From Chlamydiota bacterium (GTDB taxonomy: Bacteria > Chlamydiota > Chlamydiia > Chlamydiales > Simkaniaceae), in contig JAJFMH010000088.1 in assembly GCA_021772245.1 (NCBI GenBank), positions 1 through 33,709 of the forward strand: a stretch of DNA of 33,709 nucleotides, read 5' to 3'. The notes under the pieces were generated by a model that saw nothing but the letters and a program-made list of their open reading frames with translations, searched no databases and was not told the DNA's origin. A program made the translations under genes and the position numbers. This document shows, piece by piece, positions 1 to 7,081 of this stretch (its first letter is position 1; each line of letters starts with the position of its first letter).

Positions 1-865
1 TATCAGCTGATGCTAGCACAAATTCTTTAATACTCTGATAAAGTGCACTCGGGTCATGGTGAGCCCCACCAACTGGCTCTTTAACAACAGTATCAACAAT
101 TCCAGCAGTTAACAGATCTTCAGATTGCATCTTAAGACTCACTGTTGCTTCTTCTCTTTTTGCTGCGTCGCGCCATAATATTGATGCGCAACCTTCAGGT
201 GAAATCACAGAATAATAAGCATGCTCGAGCATTCCAATTGTATCACCGATTCCAATGCCAAGCGCTCCGCCAGAGCAACCTTCCCCAATTAAAAGAACAA
301 TCATGCGAGCTTTTAAAATAGACATTTCAAATAGATTTTGTGCAATAGCAGAGCCCTGCCCTCTTTCTTCTGCTTCTAATCCACAGTAAGCGCCTGGGGT
401 ATCTAAAAGAGAGATAACAGGTAGATTGAATTTTTCAGCAAGTTTCATCATTCGAAGCGCTTTGCGATAACCTTCCGGGTGCGGCATTCCGAAATTTCGA
501 TAGAGACGACTTTCTGTATCATTGCCTTTTTCTTGAGCAATAATAACAAACTTTTTCCCGTTAATGATTGCAAAACCTGTGATAATCGCGTGATCATCTG
601 CGTATAGTCTATCACCAAATACTTCGGTAAAACTGTCACAAATATTTTTGATTATATCTGTGGCTTTTGGTCTCTTAGGATGTCTAGAAATCTCTACTCT
701 TTCCCAAGGGGAAAGTTCTGAGTAGACTTTGTTTTTAAGCATCTCTAGCTTAGTTTCAAGCTTGACAATTTCATCATCACCAAGAATTCCACTCTCTACG
801 CCTTGATTTTTTAGATCCAGCAGCGCTTTTTCATAATCGTGTATTTGTTTCTCATGATTTAACAT
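1..865 (-). CDS. accA: Acetyl-CoA carboxylase carboxyltransferase subunit alpha (partial, 3' end outside window)
   Basis: AccA is the alpha half of the carboxyltransferase that moves CO2 from carboxybiotin to acetyl-CoA, giving malonyl-CoA for fatty acid synthesis in the cytosol. About 288 codons are present, reading leftward from the ATG at 863-865 with no stop before the window edge; the family is usually about 320 residues, so only the C-terminus is missing. Family motifs are clear: an N-terminal helical part (KLETKLEMLKNKVYSELSPW), the RVEISRHPKRP segment, LDTPGAY followed by EAEERGQG, and GEGCSGGALGIG in the crotonase fold that binds acetyl-CoA. The gene starts 3 nt after the stop of the YkuD gene, so the two are very probably co-transcribed. 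In Chlamydia accA also lies close to an IHF gene, as here. Identity is near certain. Confidence 0.97.
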   Translation of the reverse strand, partial: MLNHEKQIHDYEKALLDLKNQGVESGILGDDEIVKLETKLEMLKNKVYSELSPWERVEISRHPKRPKATDIIKNICDSFTEVFGDRLYADDHAIITGFAIINGKKFVIIAQEKGNDTESRLYRNFGMPHPEGYRKALRMMKLAEKFNLPVISLLDTPGAYCGLEAEERGQGSAIAQNLFEMSILKARMIVLLIGEGCSGGALGIGIGDTIGMLEHAYYSVISPEGCASILWRDAAKREEATVSLKMQSEDLLTAGIVDTVVKEPVGGAHHDPSALYQSIKEFVLASAD

Positions 866-868
866 AGT

Positions 869-1840
869 TTAATACTCTTTAAATTCATTTGATTCTTTAC
901 ATGGAAGAGTGACATCGCGTCTATCCTTTACAATTTCTATAATCGTTGGCTTAGATACTACGATTGCAAAAATTTCTTCCATATCTTCCTGTAATAATCT
1001 GATACATCCATCCGAGTCATATTTTCCAATTAAGTCTCTTTGCTCCTGCAAAGAGTCTGTCTCTTCGTTGTATTCCCACGGAACTCCATGTAACCCAAAG
1101 CCTTGGTATCCATCTGAGCACTCTCCAATTTCTTCCCCAAAAGGAATCCATCTCGTCCCAAAAACTTGGATCATTTCAGTTTCTTCATCTTGGAAGTAAC
1201 CTTTGATTCCTGGTTTGTAAACAGCTGTTTTTTCTCCAAGTTTATACTTTCCAACCGGTGTAAGAGAACCTGATATTGTATCCAGAGCCATTGCGCCAAG
1301 GCCAATCGGGTATGTTTTTAATAGTACTCGCTCATCTTTATCGAGGTCCAAGTAAAACAAACTCATCTTACATGAGGAAAGGTCTGCTAAAAGATAAAAT
1401 TGCAAATTCACATCTTGTCTAAAAACAGTAAAACGATCACCATTTGCGATCTTCTGTGTAAAGTAATCTCTTTTTTTGTTCAGGCTTCTTGCTATAAAGT
1501 GCCTTGATGTTTTGTAGTGAGATGCATAATCCGTAACCCATGCAGGCCTACCTTTGAGCCATGAAACCATACTCTTATACGACACTGTTTCAACAATTGG
1601 AAGTTGGTAGGAAGAAGTTAGAAAAAGCCTGTCTATTCTATTGATAGAATCAGATGGATTCTCTTTCAAAGCAGGACCTTCAGGAATAATCTCCGCAGCA
1701 GCCATTTCTTGCGTCAAAATCCTATCTAAACCTTTATCTGAATCTGGACTGTCTACTTTTTCTTTTTTAAGCAAAGCAGTAGCGCCTATTCCTAAAAATA
1801 GTGCCATAGAACCTATAATAATTACTTTCGGTGCTTTCAA
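869..1840 (-). CDS. YkuD-family L,D-transpeptidase with N-terminal membrane anchor
   Basis: L,D-transpeptidases crosslink peptidoglycan stem peptides or attach proteins to them, in the periplasm. Residues ~5-24 form a hydrophobic signal anchor, a linker follows, and the YkuD domain occupies roughly residues 145-310. The catalytic block is visible as GLHGVP (His251) followed by SDGCIRL (Cys279, Arg281). The usual motif is S/T-H-G-C, so Asp277 replaces the motif His. No in-frame ATG precedes the anchor. A TTG at 1838-1840 has AGGA 8 nt upstream, while the TTG at 1844-1846 directly abuts that AGGA, so the former is preferred. A strong promoter lies at 1935-1963. accA follows 3 nt downstream. Non-Chlamydiaceae chlamydiae are known to carry YkuD genes. 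Fold is secure; activity is inferred. Confidence 0.88.
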   Translation of the reverse strand: MKAPKVIIIGSMALFLGIGATALLKKEKVDSPDSDKGLDRILTQEMAAAEIIPEGPALKENPSDSINRIDRLFLTSSYQLPIVETVSYKSMVSWLKGRPAWVTDYASHYKTSRHFIARSLNKKRDYFTQKIANGDRFTVFRQDVNLQFYLLADLSSCKMSLFYLDLDKDERVLLKTYPIGLGAMALDTISGSLTPVGKYKLGEKTAVYKPGIKGYFQDEETEMIQVFGTRWIPFGEEIGECSDGYQGFGLHGVPWEYNEETDSLQEQRDLIGKYDSDGCIRLLQEDMEEIFAIVVSKPTIIEIVKDRRDVTLPCKESNEFKEY

Positions 1841-1934
1841 AATCAACTTCCTTTTTGCGTGTACAACCTAAATTGCGAGTATCATCGAATACAGGGTATT
1901 TTTTCAACCAATGGATTAGTTGAAGCAATGACCA

Positions 1935-1963
1935 ATTATAGTACAATTTTACTAAAAAAACAA
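1935..1963 (-). promoter_or_regulatory. Sigma70-type promoter for the YkuD-accA pair
   Basis: Read leftward: -35 TTGTTT (1958-1963), 17-bp spacer, perfect -10 TATAAT (1935-1940). It lies in the 129-bp gap upstream of the YkuD gene and implies an approximately 90-nt leader. The leader contains a TTCAAC/GTTGAA inverted repeat around 1900-1921 of unknown role. Confidence 0.65.
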
Positions 1964-1969
1964 TGTGAA

Positions 1970-3469
1970 TCAGTAAATATCCCAAATAAATTCAGGGAAA
2001 TTAAAGTTAATTTTATATGAAATAAGAAAGTCTGCACCATAAAATGCGTTCTCTCCAGAAAGGGGGGTAATTTTGACCTCAGAATCAAATAAAGACTTTA
2101 TATGCAAAGTAGACTCGCCTGTATTCAGTGCCAAATGAGAAAAGTTGCCAGTATGAGAATCTAAACTTCCCTTCACAGCAAATCTGTCATCTAACGTAAT
2201 CGTATCGGCTTTGACGTAAAAGCAAATATAATAATTATCAAAGGTCATATTGTCATAAAACCGCAACTTAAGATTGCACTTATCTTTCTTAATATCAGTA
2301 GTTAACTGCAACCACCTGTCCTCTAGTTTCTCTTGAGATTCAGTATTTGATGAAAAACATCTTGCCCATCCTTGAAAAAACAAGGAATTGGAATCTTGAG
2401 TGCATTCCACATCATCTAAACTTTCAGAGTCAATGTCCAAAGTTCGCATAATACCAAAAGAGCTCATGTCATACAATGGGGCCTTTTGAGGCCCTAAGGC
2501 TATAATTTGAGCATCTCCTTTCGATACGGACCCTAAACTTGAGTTATTTCCGCATATTGTTGTAAAGACGTTAAAATCATTATACTCATATATTGCAAAA
2601 CCAAGGTTATGATCTTGGAGTAAAATTTGAGGCTTGTAACTCCATAGAGTCTCCTTTAAAAGAGGAAAAAGAATGCTTTTTAAACACTGTAAATACATCG
2701 AATAAAAACACTTTTGCGACGCAATAGATGCCATATCCACCTCTTGAGAATCCTTCGAAAGAATTGCTTTCAAACAAGACGACAAAAGCTGCTCATTTGT
2801 ACAAGAATAATTAAATTCTCTTGTAAACATAGCTTTGATTGGCTTTTTTCTAGCATCAAGAAGATGTAAGTGAAATTCAACAAGCTTCATGGAAGAGAAG
2901 TAAAGCTCCTTATCTTCATATAAAAAAGCAAGGATTGATGAAATGACAGCAAGCTCAGAACATTGCTGCGGCAAAAAGAGATTTGAACCGTCACTTTGAT
3001 ATCCCCAATGTGGTAAGGCTCCTCCAAACTCAAACTGATATAAAGAATAGGGTTCTGTTTCAGCACATGCTAGAAAAGAGCAAAGTGAATGCATAGCATT
3101 GATCAACTGATCATTTTCTAAAAACTGGTTTTCCTTCCAAACTCTAATAAGCTCAATAAATCGGTCTCTATAGCAATCTTGAATGGAAAAGTAAGAGCTA
3201 AGGACTAATAGTATGGTAAGTTTTTGAAAAGCACTTGCTAAATCATGATGTGTTACAGTAGATGATTTTTCCAGTGACGTAAGTAAACTTTTTAAAAAAG
3301 TTTCAAAAGACTCCCGATCCTGAAGGGTCATTACAAGGGAAGAATGAAAAAATGAATTCCCCTTTTTGGGAGAAAGATTCACCTTAGAAAATGGCTCCCG
3401 CCCCAAATAACTTTTTTCAAGTTCCCAAAGCGGAAGATTTTTCTCTAACTCACAAATTGATTCAGACAT
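1970..3469 (-). CDS. Hypothetical protein in the position of chlamydial CT266
   Basis: A 499-residue protein that I do not recognise by motif. It shows no signal peptide and no convincing transmembrane segment. The N-terminal half is helical and leucine-rich with scattered cysteines; the C-terminal third (about residues 380-499) looks beta-rich and ends FNFPEFIWDIY. In Chlamydia trachomatis a hypothetical gene (CT266) sits between accA and the IHF-type gene, and this gene has the same neighbours and orientation, so orthology is plausible but untested. The ATG at 3467-3469 is 11 nt after the IHF stop with AGG upstream, so it is probably translated from the IHF transcript. A distant likeness to the beta-rich C-terminus of heparinase-type lyases crossed my mind but cannot be supported by eye. 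Confidence 0.8.
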   Translation of the reverse strand: MSESICELEKNLPLWELEKSYLGREPFSKVNLSPKKGNSFFHSSLVMTLQDRESFETFLKSLLTSLEKSSTVTHHDLASAFQKLTILLVLSSYFSIQDCYRDRFIELIRVWKENQFLENDQLINAMHSLCSFLACAETEPYSLYQFEFGGALPHWGYQSDGSNLFLPQQCSELAVISSILAFLYEDKELYFSSMKLVEFHLHLLDARKKPIKAMFTREFNYSCTNEQLLSSCLKAILSKDSQEVDMASIASQKCFYSMYLQCLKSILFPLLKETLWSYKPQILLQDHNLGFAIYEYNDFNVFTTICGNNSSLGSVSKGDAQIIALGPQKAPLYDMSSFGIMRTLDIDSESLDDVECTQDSNSLFFQGWARCFSSNTESQEKLEDRWLQLTTDIKKDKCNLKLRFYDNMTFDNYYICFYVKADTITLDDRFAVKGSLDSHTGNFSHLALNTGESTLHIKSLFDSEVKITPLSGENAFYGADFLISYKINFNFPEFIWDIY

Positions 3470-3480
3470 AAAGCCTTTGA

Positions 3481-3783
3481 TTAAGTAGTAGCTGGTTGAT
3501 TCTCGATCATCTCTCGCATTTTTTTACCAGGCGTGAATTTTACAGCACGTCTTTCTGGAATGACAATCGGAACTGATGCATTTTTAGGGTTTCTTCCGAT
3601 TTTTTGTTTTCTTTTGACAACTTCAAATACGCCAAAATCACGGAACTCCAACCTTTCTCCCTCAGATAAACAATCTGTCATTGTATCTAAGAAAGTCTGA
3701 ATGATATTTCTTACATCAGTTGGATGTAGACCACGCTTTTGCGAAATCAAGTGTATTAACTTTTTTTTGGTAACCGTTGACAT
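3481..3783 (-). CDS. IHF/HU-family DNA-binding protein
   Basis: A 100-residue nucleoid protein of the HU/IHF family, which binds and bends DNA as a dimer. The family signature is complete: N-terminal helices (KKKLIHLISQKRG), GERLEFRDFGVFEVVKRK, and the flexible DNA-binding arm GRNPKNASVPIVIPERRAVKF, whose proline inserts between bases, followed by the C-terminal TPGKKMREMI helix. The arm looks more IHF-like than HU-like, and the corresponding Chlamydia gene (CT267) has been annotated himD/ihfA; the specific subunit name is left open. AAAGGAG lies 9 nt before the ATG. The CT266-position gene follows 11 nt downstream, so both are probably one transcript. The 136-bp gap to tyrS shows no clear terminator. 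Confidence 0.95.
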   Translation of the reverse strand: MSTVTKKKLIHLISQKRGLHPTDVRNIIQTFLDTMTDCLSEGERLEFRDFGVFEVVKRKQKIGRNPKNASVPIVIPERRAVKFTPGKKMREMIENQPATT

Positions 3784-3919
3784 ATTCTTTTGCTCCTTTG
3801 AAAGAATCCGTGTAAAAGAAGGCCTAGAAACTAAGAGCTTCTAATCGCTCATTGTTCTATCATGTTGATTTTCAGACAAGTACTTTTTTACATCTACTCA
3901 AAAAAAATCAAATCGTGCT

Positions 3920-5188
3920 CTAGGAAACGATTACAAGTAGCTTTTTTTTCTTTCCTGCTCCAAGTAGTACAAACTTTTGCTCAATTAGATCGTTTGCGCT
4001 TAAGCAATAACTTCCATCTACAATCTTAGAATTATTTAGGTATGCGCCACCATTTTTAATAAGCCTGTTTGCCTCCCCCTTGCTTTGCAAAAGTTTTGTT
4101 TTCACAAAAATTTCAACAAGAGTTGCACCAATTAGCTCTTCTTTAGAAAGAGATATATTTGGCATGTCGTGCCTAACAGTCTCTAAAATTTCTCCATCAA
4201 GCGTTGCATCTGAGCCTGGTGATATCGCTTTCGTTACAGAAATAGCTTTGACAAGCTCATTTTCACCATGAACAAAGGTAGTTACCTCTGTAGCAAGTCT
4301 TGCCTGCGCTTCATTCGGTTTTAGCAAGTCTTTTTTGAGTTTGTCTTCATAATCAAGTATTTCATCCATTTCCATAAATGTCAGCATTCTCATCATTTTA
4401 ATGACATCACTATCAGGTATCCGTATCAGATATTGATAAAATTGATAGGGAGATGTTTTCTCTTTAGAAAGCCATACAGCTCCCCCCTCTGATTTACCAA
4501 ATTTCTTCCCATCAGATCTTACAAGAAGAGGAAATGTCATGCCATAAACAGGCTTCGATCGAAGTTTACGTGTAATCTCAATTCCCGCTGTAATATTTCC
4601 CCATTGATCCGATCCACCAAGCTGTAATTCAACTCCCTCAGATTCATAGAGGTGACAGAAGTCATACCCTTGCAAAACTTGATAAGAAAACTCTGTAAAA
4701 CTAATCCCTTCATCAGAATGCAGCCTTGTTTTAACACTATCTTTTGCAAGCATACTGCCCAAACGAAAATGTCTACCAATATCCCTTAGAAATCCAATAA
4801 AGGAGTAACCCTTAAACCAGGAATCATTATTTAGAAATTTTGGAGGCTTTTGTAAATTTCCGTTATCTAATATTGATCTAATCTGTTTTTCAATCGCTGT
4901 AACATTTGTAGCAAGAGTATCTTCTGATAGAAGGGGTCTTTCAACACTTTTTCCTGATGGATCGCCAATTCGCGCTGTGGCTCCGCCAAGTAAACCTATA
5001 CCATTATGACCAAATTTCTGAAACCAACAGAGCGTCATTATGCCAACAAGATGACCAATATGCAAACTATCAGATGTAGGATCAAAACCGATATAAAATG
5101 AAATTGGGCTTTCTACTTTTTTTACAAGGTCATCACTTGAAATTGCATCTATAAAGCCTCTTTTTTTCAACTCTTCAATTACATTCAC
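3920..5188 (-). CDS. tyrS: Tyrosyl-tRNA synthetase
   Basis: Charges tRNA-Tyr with tyrosine in the cytosol. Class I signatures are present: HIGH at residues 43-46 and KFGKS at 229-233. YIGFDPTSDSLHIGH, the SYQVLQGYD segment and LGGSDQWGNI are typical bacterial TyrRS. The C-terminal ~80 residues form an S4-like RNA-binding domain (SKGEANRLIKNGGAYLNN). At 422 residues it has the normal length. The start is GTG at 5186-5188, sharing GTGA with the stop of the upstream 101-codon gene, with GGAG 7 nt upstream; this indicates translational coupling. A downstream ATG start is unlikely because residues 1-10 resemble the normal TyrRS N-terminus. Confidence 0.97.
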   Translation of the reverse strand: MNVIEELKKRGFIDAISSDDLVKKVESPISFYIGFDPTSDSLHIGHLVGIMTLCWFQKFGHNGIGLLGGATARIGDPSGKSVERPLLSEDTLATNVTAIEKQIRSILDNGNLQKPPKFLNNDSWFKGYSFIGFLRDIGRHFRLGSMLAKDSVKTRLHSDEGISFTEFSYQVLQGYDFCHLYESEGVELQLGGSDQWGNITAGIEITRKLRSKPVYGMTFPLLVRSDGKKFGKSEGGAVWLSKEKTSPYQFYQYLIRIPDSDVIKMMRMLTFMEMDEILDYEDKLKKDLLKPNEAQARLATEVTTFVHGENELVKAISVTKAISPGSDATLDGEILETVRHDMPNISLSKEELIGATLVEIFVKTKLLQSKGEANRLIKNGGAYLNNSKIVDGSYCLSANDLIEQKFVLLGAGKKKKLLVIVS

Positions 5189-5490
5189 TTTCTTTCTCCA
5201 TCAAGGGGGACATTGATTGAATCTCTTATTTTAACAAGTAAAGAAGATACTCTTTGACTGAGTTTTGCAGCATTTTGATTTTCATCAAATAAACAAATCG
5301 TTTTGGATTTCAGAGCTACTCTTGTTGATGCATGCCTAGAAATCCATCTATGAATCTCCTTCGTCTTTCGAGTGAGCGCATACCCCGTCACACTTTCATC
5401 TATGGATTGCAAGTGTCTTTTTAATTTCTCTCGAGTTCTCTTTGTTCGATCACTCTCGGGCGCTGTATCTAGAGTTTGATTTTCTGACAT
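5185..5490 (-). CDS. Small basic hypothetical protein coupled to tyrS
   Basis: A 101-residue, charged, soluble protein with no recognised domain. It is rich in Lys/Arg and Ser/Thr, has a helical N-terminal stretch (SDRTKRTREKLKRHLQSIDE), and lacks membrane segments. It begins 18 nt after the VOC gene stop and its TGA overlaps the tyrS GTG start, so it is likely to be genuinely translated and to feed ribosomes into tyrS. No function is proposed. The tight coupling and the predicted amphipathic helix are the only clues; it could be a regulator or simply a leader cistron. Confidence 0.65.
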   Translation of the reverse strand: MSENQTLDTAPESDRTKRTREKLKRHLQSIDESVTGYALTRKTKEIHRWISRHASTRVALKSKTICLFDENQNAAKLSQRVSSLLVKIRDSINVPLDGERK

Positions 5491-5508
5491 AAAAAAGACG
5501 CTTACTTT

Positions 5509-5904
5509 CTATTTGTGATTTTCCAACAACTGTATTAATTGGAACTTATTTCCATCAGGATCTGTGAAAAGAGCCATTTTTATAATGGTTGGAATCTCCA
5601 CTATTTCTCCATGAAACTCAACATCTTTTCCTTCTAAATATGCCTTAGCTTTTACAATATCATCAACTCTCATAGTTACAACAGCATTCTCTCCTGCTGC
5701 AATCTCTGAACCATCAGAGTCCTTGCCAATTCCGAGTCGAACTCCATCTTCTGTCCCTAGTTCCATCCAGCCAAACTCAGAATTTTCCTCTTTGATTTCA
5801 AGACCAAGAATTCCATGAAAAAAAGCTTTAGCCTTTTCCATATCTTTTGCGCAAATCCATGGCAAGCCAATCGATTTGATCTGTATTTTTTCGGTTGTAG
5901 ACAT
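5509..5904 (-). CDS. VOC/glyoxalase-fold protein
   Basis: A 131-residue protein of the vicinal oxygen chelate superfamily (glyoxalase I, bleomycin-resistance proteins, dioxygenases). The paired beta-alpha-beta-beta-beta layout is visible: CAKDMEKAKAFFHGILGLEI opens the first module, VDDIVKAKAYLEGKDV the second, and FTDPDGNKFQLIQL is the classic C-terminal strand pair with a likely metal-ligand or substrate Glu/Gln position. Substrate cannot be told from sequence. The ATG at 5902-5904 has CAGGAG about 10 nt upstream. It heads an apparent three-gene unit with the 101-codon gene and tyrS. Confidence 0.85.
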   Translation of the reverse strand: MSTTEKIQIKSIGLPWICAKDMEKAKAFFHGILGLEIKEENSEFGWMELGTEDGVRLGIGKDSDGSEIAAGENAVVTMRVDDIVKAKAYLEGKDVEFHGEIVEIPTIIKMALFTDPDGNKFQLIQLLENHK

Positions 5905-5933
5905 ATCTCACATTCTCCTGTTTAAAAACCAAA

Positions 5934-5962
5934 ATTATCACATATCTGGATAAATAGCGCAA
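5934..5962 (-). promoter_or_regulatory. Possible promoter for the VOC-tyrS unit
   Basis: Leftward -35 TTGCGC (5957-5962, weak), 17-bp spacer, -10 GATAAT (5934-5939, 5 of 6). It lies in the 134-bp divergent gap between the VOC gene and rpiA. The -35 matches at only three positions. Confidence 0.4.
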
Positions 5963-6038
5963 TGCATCCTCCAGCTGAAGAAAATTCTTGTTTTGAAAGG
6001 AGTATTTTCTAAATATGAAAAGTAATTAAGGAGTATAT

Positions 6039-6725
6039 ATGAGTTATGAAAATTCCAAAAAAACTGCAGGCTATTTAGCCGTAGATTATATTAAGGATAA
6101 TATGATCGTTGGACTTGGAACAGGGAGCACTGTTTTTTTCTTTGTAGAAAAACTCATTGAAAAAGTTAAGCAAGGCCTACAAGTACAAGCCGTATCAAGC
6201 TCAATTGAAACCTTAGAACTGGCAAAAAACGGTGGAATACCACTATTAGACATCAACAAAATAGAAACGATCGATATAACTGTTGATGGTGCCGATCAGA
6301 TTGATCCACGAGGCAATATGATTAAAGGCGGCGGTGGAGCTCTTTTTAGAGAAAAAATGGTAGCATCACTTAGTAAAAATGTTCTTATTATCGTAGATGA
6401 AAGTAAAGTTGTAAAAAGTCTTGGCAATGGCATCTTACCTATTGAAATCTTACCGTTTGCAATCTTAGGAATCATAAATCGAATAAATAAACTTGGTTTC
6501 AAAGGAAAGATACGTTTAAAAAAAGAGGATCCATCTACATACTTCATAACGGATAATGGTAATTATATCTTTGATATTTCTCTAAAAAGCGATTTAGTAA
6601 ATCCACTAGAAACTCATCAAAAATTGATCGAAATTCCTGGGGTTTGTGAAACAGGTCTTTTCTTGAATGTTGCAAATCAAGCAATCATAGGCTATGAAAA
6701 TGGGGAAACTAAAACTCTACTCTAA
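6039..6725 (+). CDS. rpiA: Ribose-5-phosphate isomerase A
   Basis: Interconverts ribose-5-phosphate and ribulose-5-phosphate in the non-oxidative pentose phosphate pathway. The 228-residue length is normal. Motifs are clear: GLGTGST near the N-terminus (phosphate binding), TVDGADQIDPRGNMIKGGGGALFREK with the catalytic Asp/Lys region, and VDESKVV. AAGGAG lies 8 nt before the ATG. The gene converges on ptsH and the two stops overlap by 4 bp (6722-6725), leaving no room for a terminator between them. Confidence 0.97.
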   Translation: MSYENSKKTAGYLAVDYIKDNMIVGLGTGSTVFFFVEKLIEKVKQGLQVQAVSSSIETLELAKNGGIPLLDINKIETIDITVDGADQIDPRGNMIKGGGGALFREKMVASLSKNVLIIVDESKVVKSLGNGILPIEILPFAILGIINRINKLGFKGKIRLKKEDPSTYFITDNGNYIFDISLKSDLVNPLETHQKLIEIPGVCETGLFLNVANQAIIGYENGETKTLL

Positions 6726-7006
6726 TACTTAATATTAAACTTTTCTTTAGAAAGTGATATAATCGCAGAAACAACATCTTTTGCATCTAATCCTTTTGCA
6801 ATTACAGAAATTTTTGCTCCCTTAGATGCCGCAAGCATTAATATTCCAAGAAGATCTTTTGCACACACAGTCTGATTCTGATATTCCAATTTTACTTGTG
6901 ACCTGAAAGAAGATGCGCACTTTACAAGTTCTGTCGCAGGCCTTGTATGAAGGCCTTTATTATTCTTAATTACAAATGTTTTTTTAATTGCACTGTCATC
7001 ATCCAT
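6722..7006 (-). CDS. ptsH: HPr phosphocarrier protein of the PTS
   Basis: HPr relays phosphate from enzyme I to PTS IIA proteins through an active-site histidine. NKGLHTRPAT contains that His (position 15 in classical numbering), followed by FRSQVKLEYQNQ and GILMLAASKGAKI. The residue 31 positions later, equivalent to the regulatory Ser46 (target of HPr kinase), is Asp in the string AKDLLGILML. The ATG at 7004-7006 gives 94 residues; a longer reading from a TTG at 7025-7027 adds seven residues and has no better ribosome site. In chlamydiae, HPr is thought to act mostly in regulatory rather than sugar-importing PTS chains. No enzyme I gene is adjacent; pepF ends 76 bp upstream. Confidence 0.93.
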   Translation of the reverse strand: MDDDSAIKKTFVIKNNKGLHTRPATELVKCASSFRSQVKLEYQNQTVCAKDLLGILMLAASKGAKISVIAKGLDAKDVVSAIISLSKEKFNIKY

Positions 7007-7081
7007 ACAATTCTCAAACTCACTCAAGCAAAATAGTCAACAAAAAAAGATTCTATTATACTAGAATTTTAATCAAGAAGA

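Noticed and set aside
6296-6547. An 83-codon open frame opposite rpiA
   Set aside because: It is fully contained in the conserved rpiA gene and has no supporting signals.
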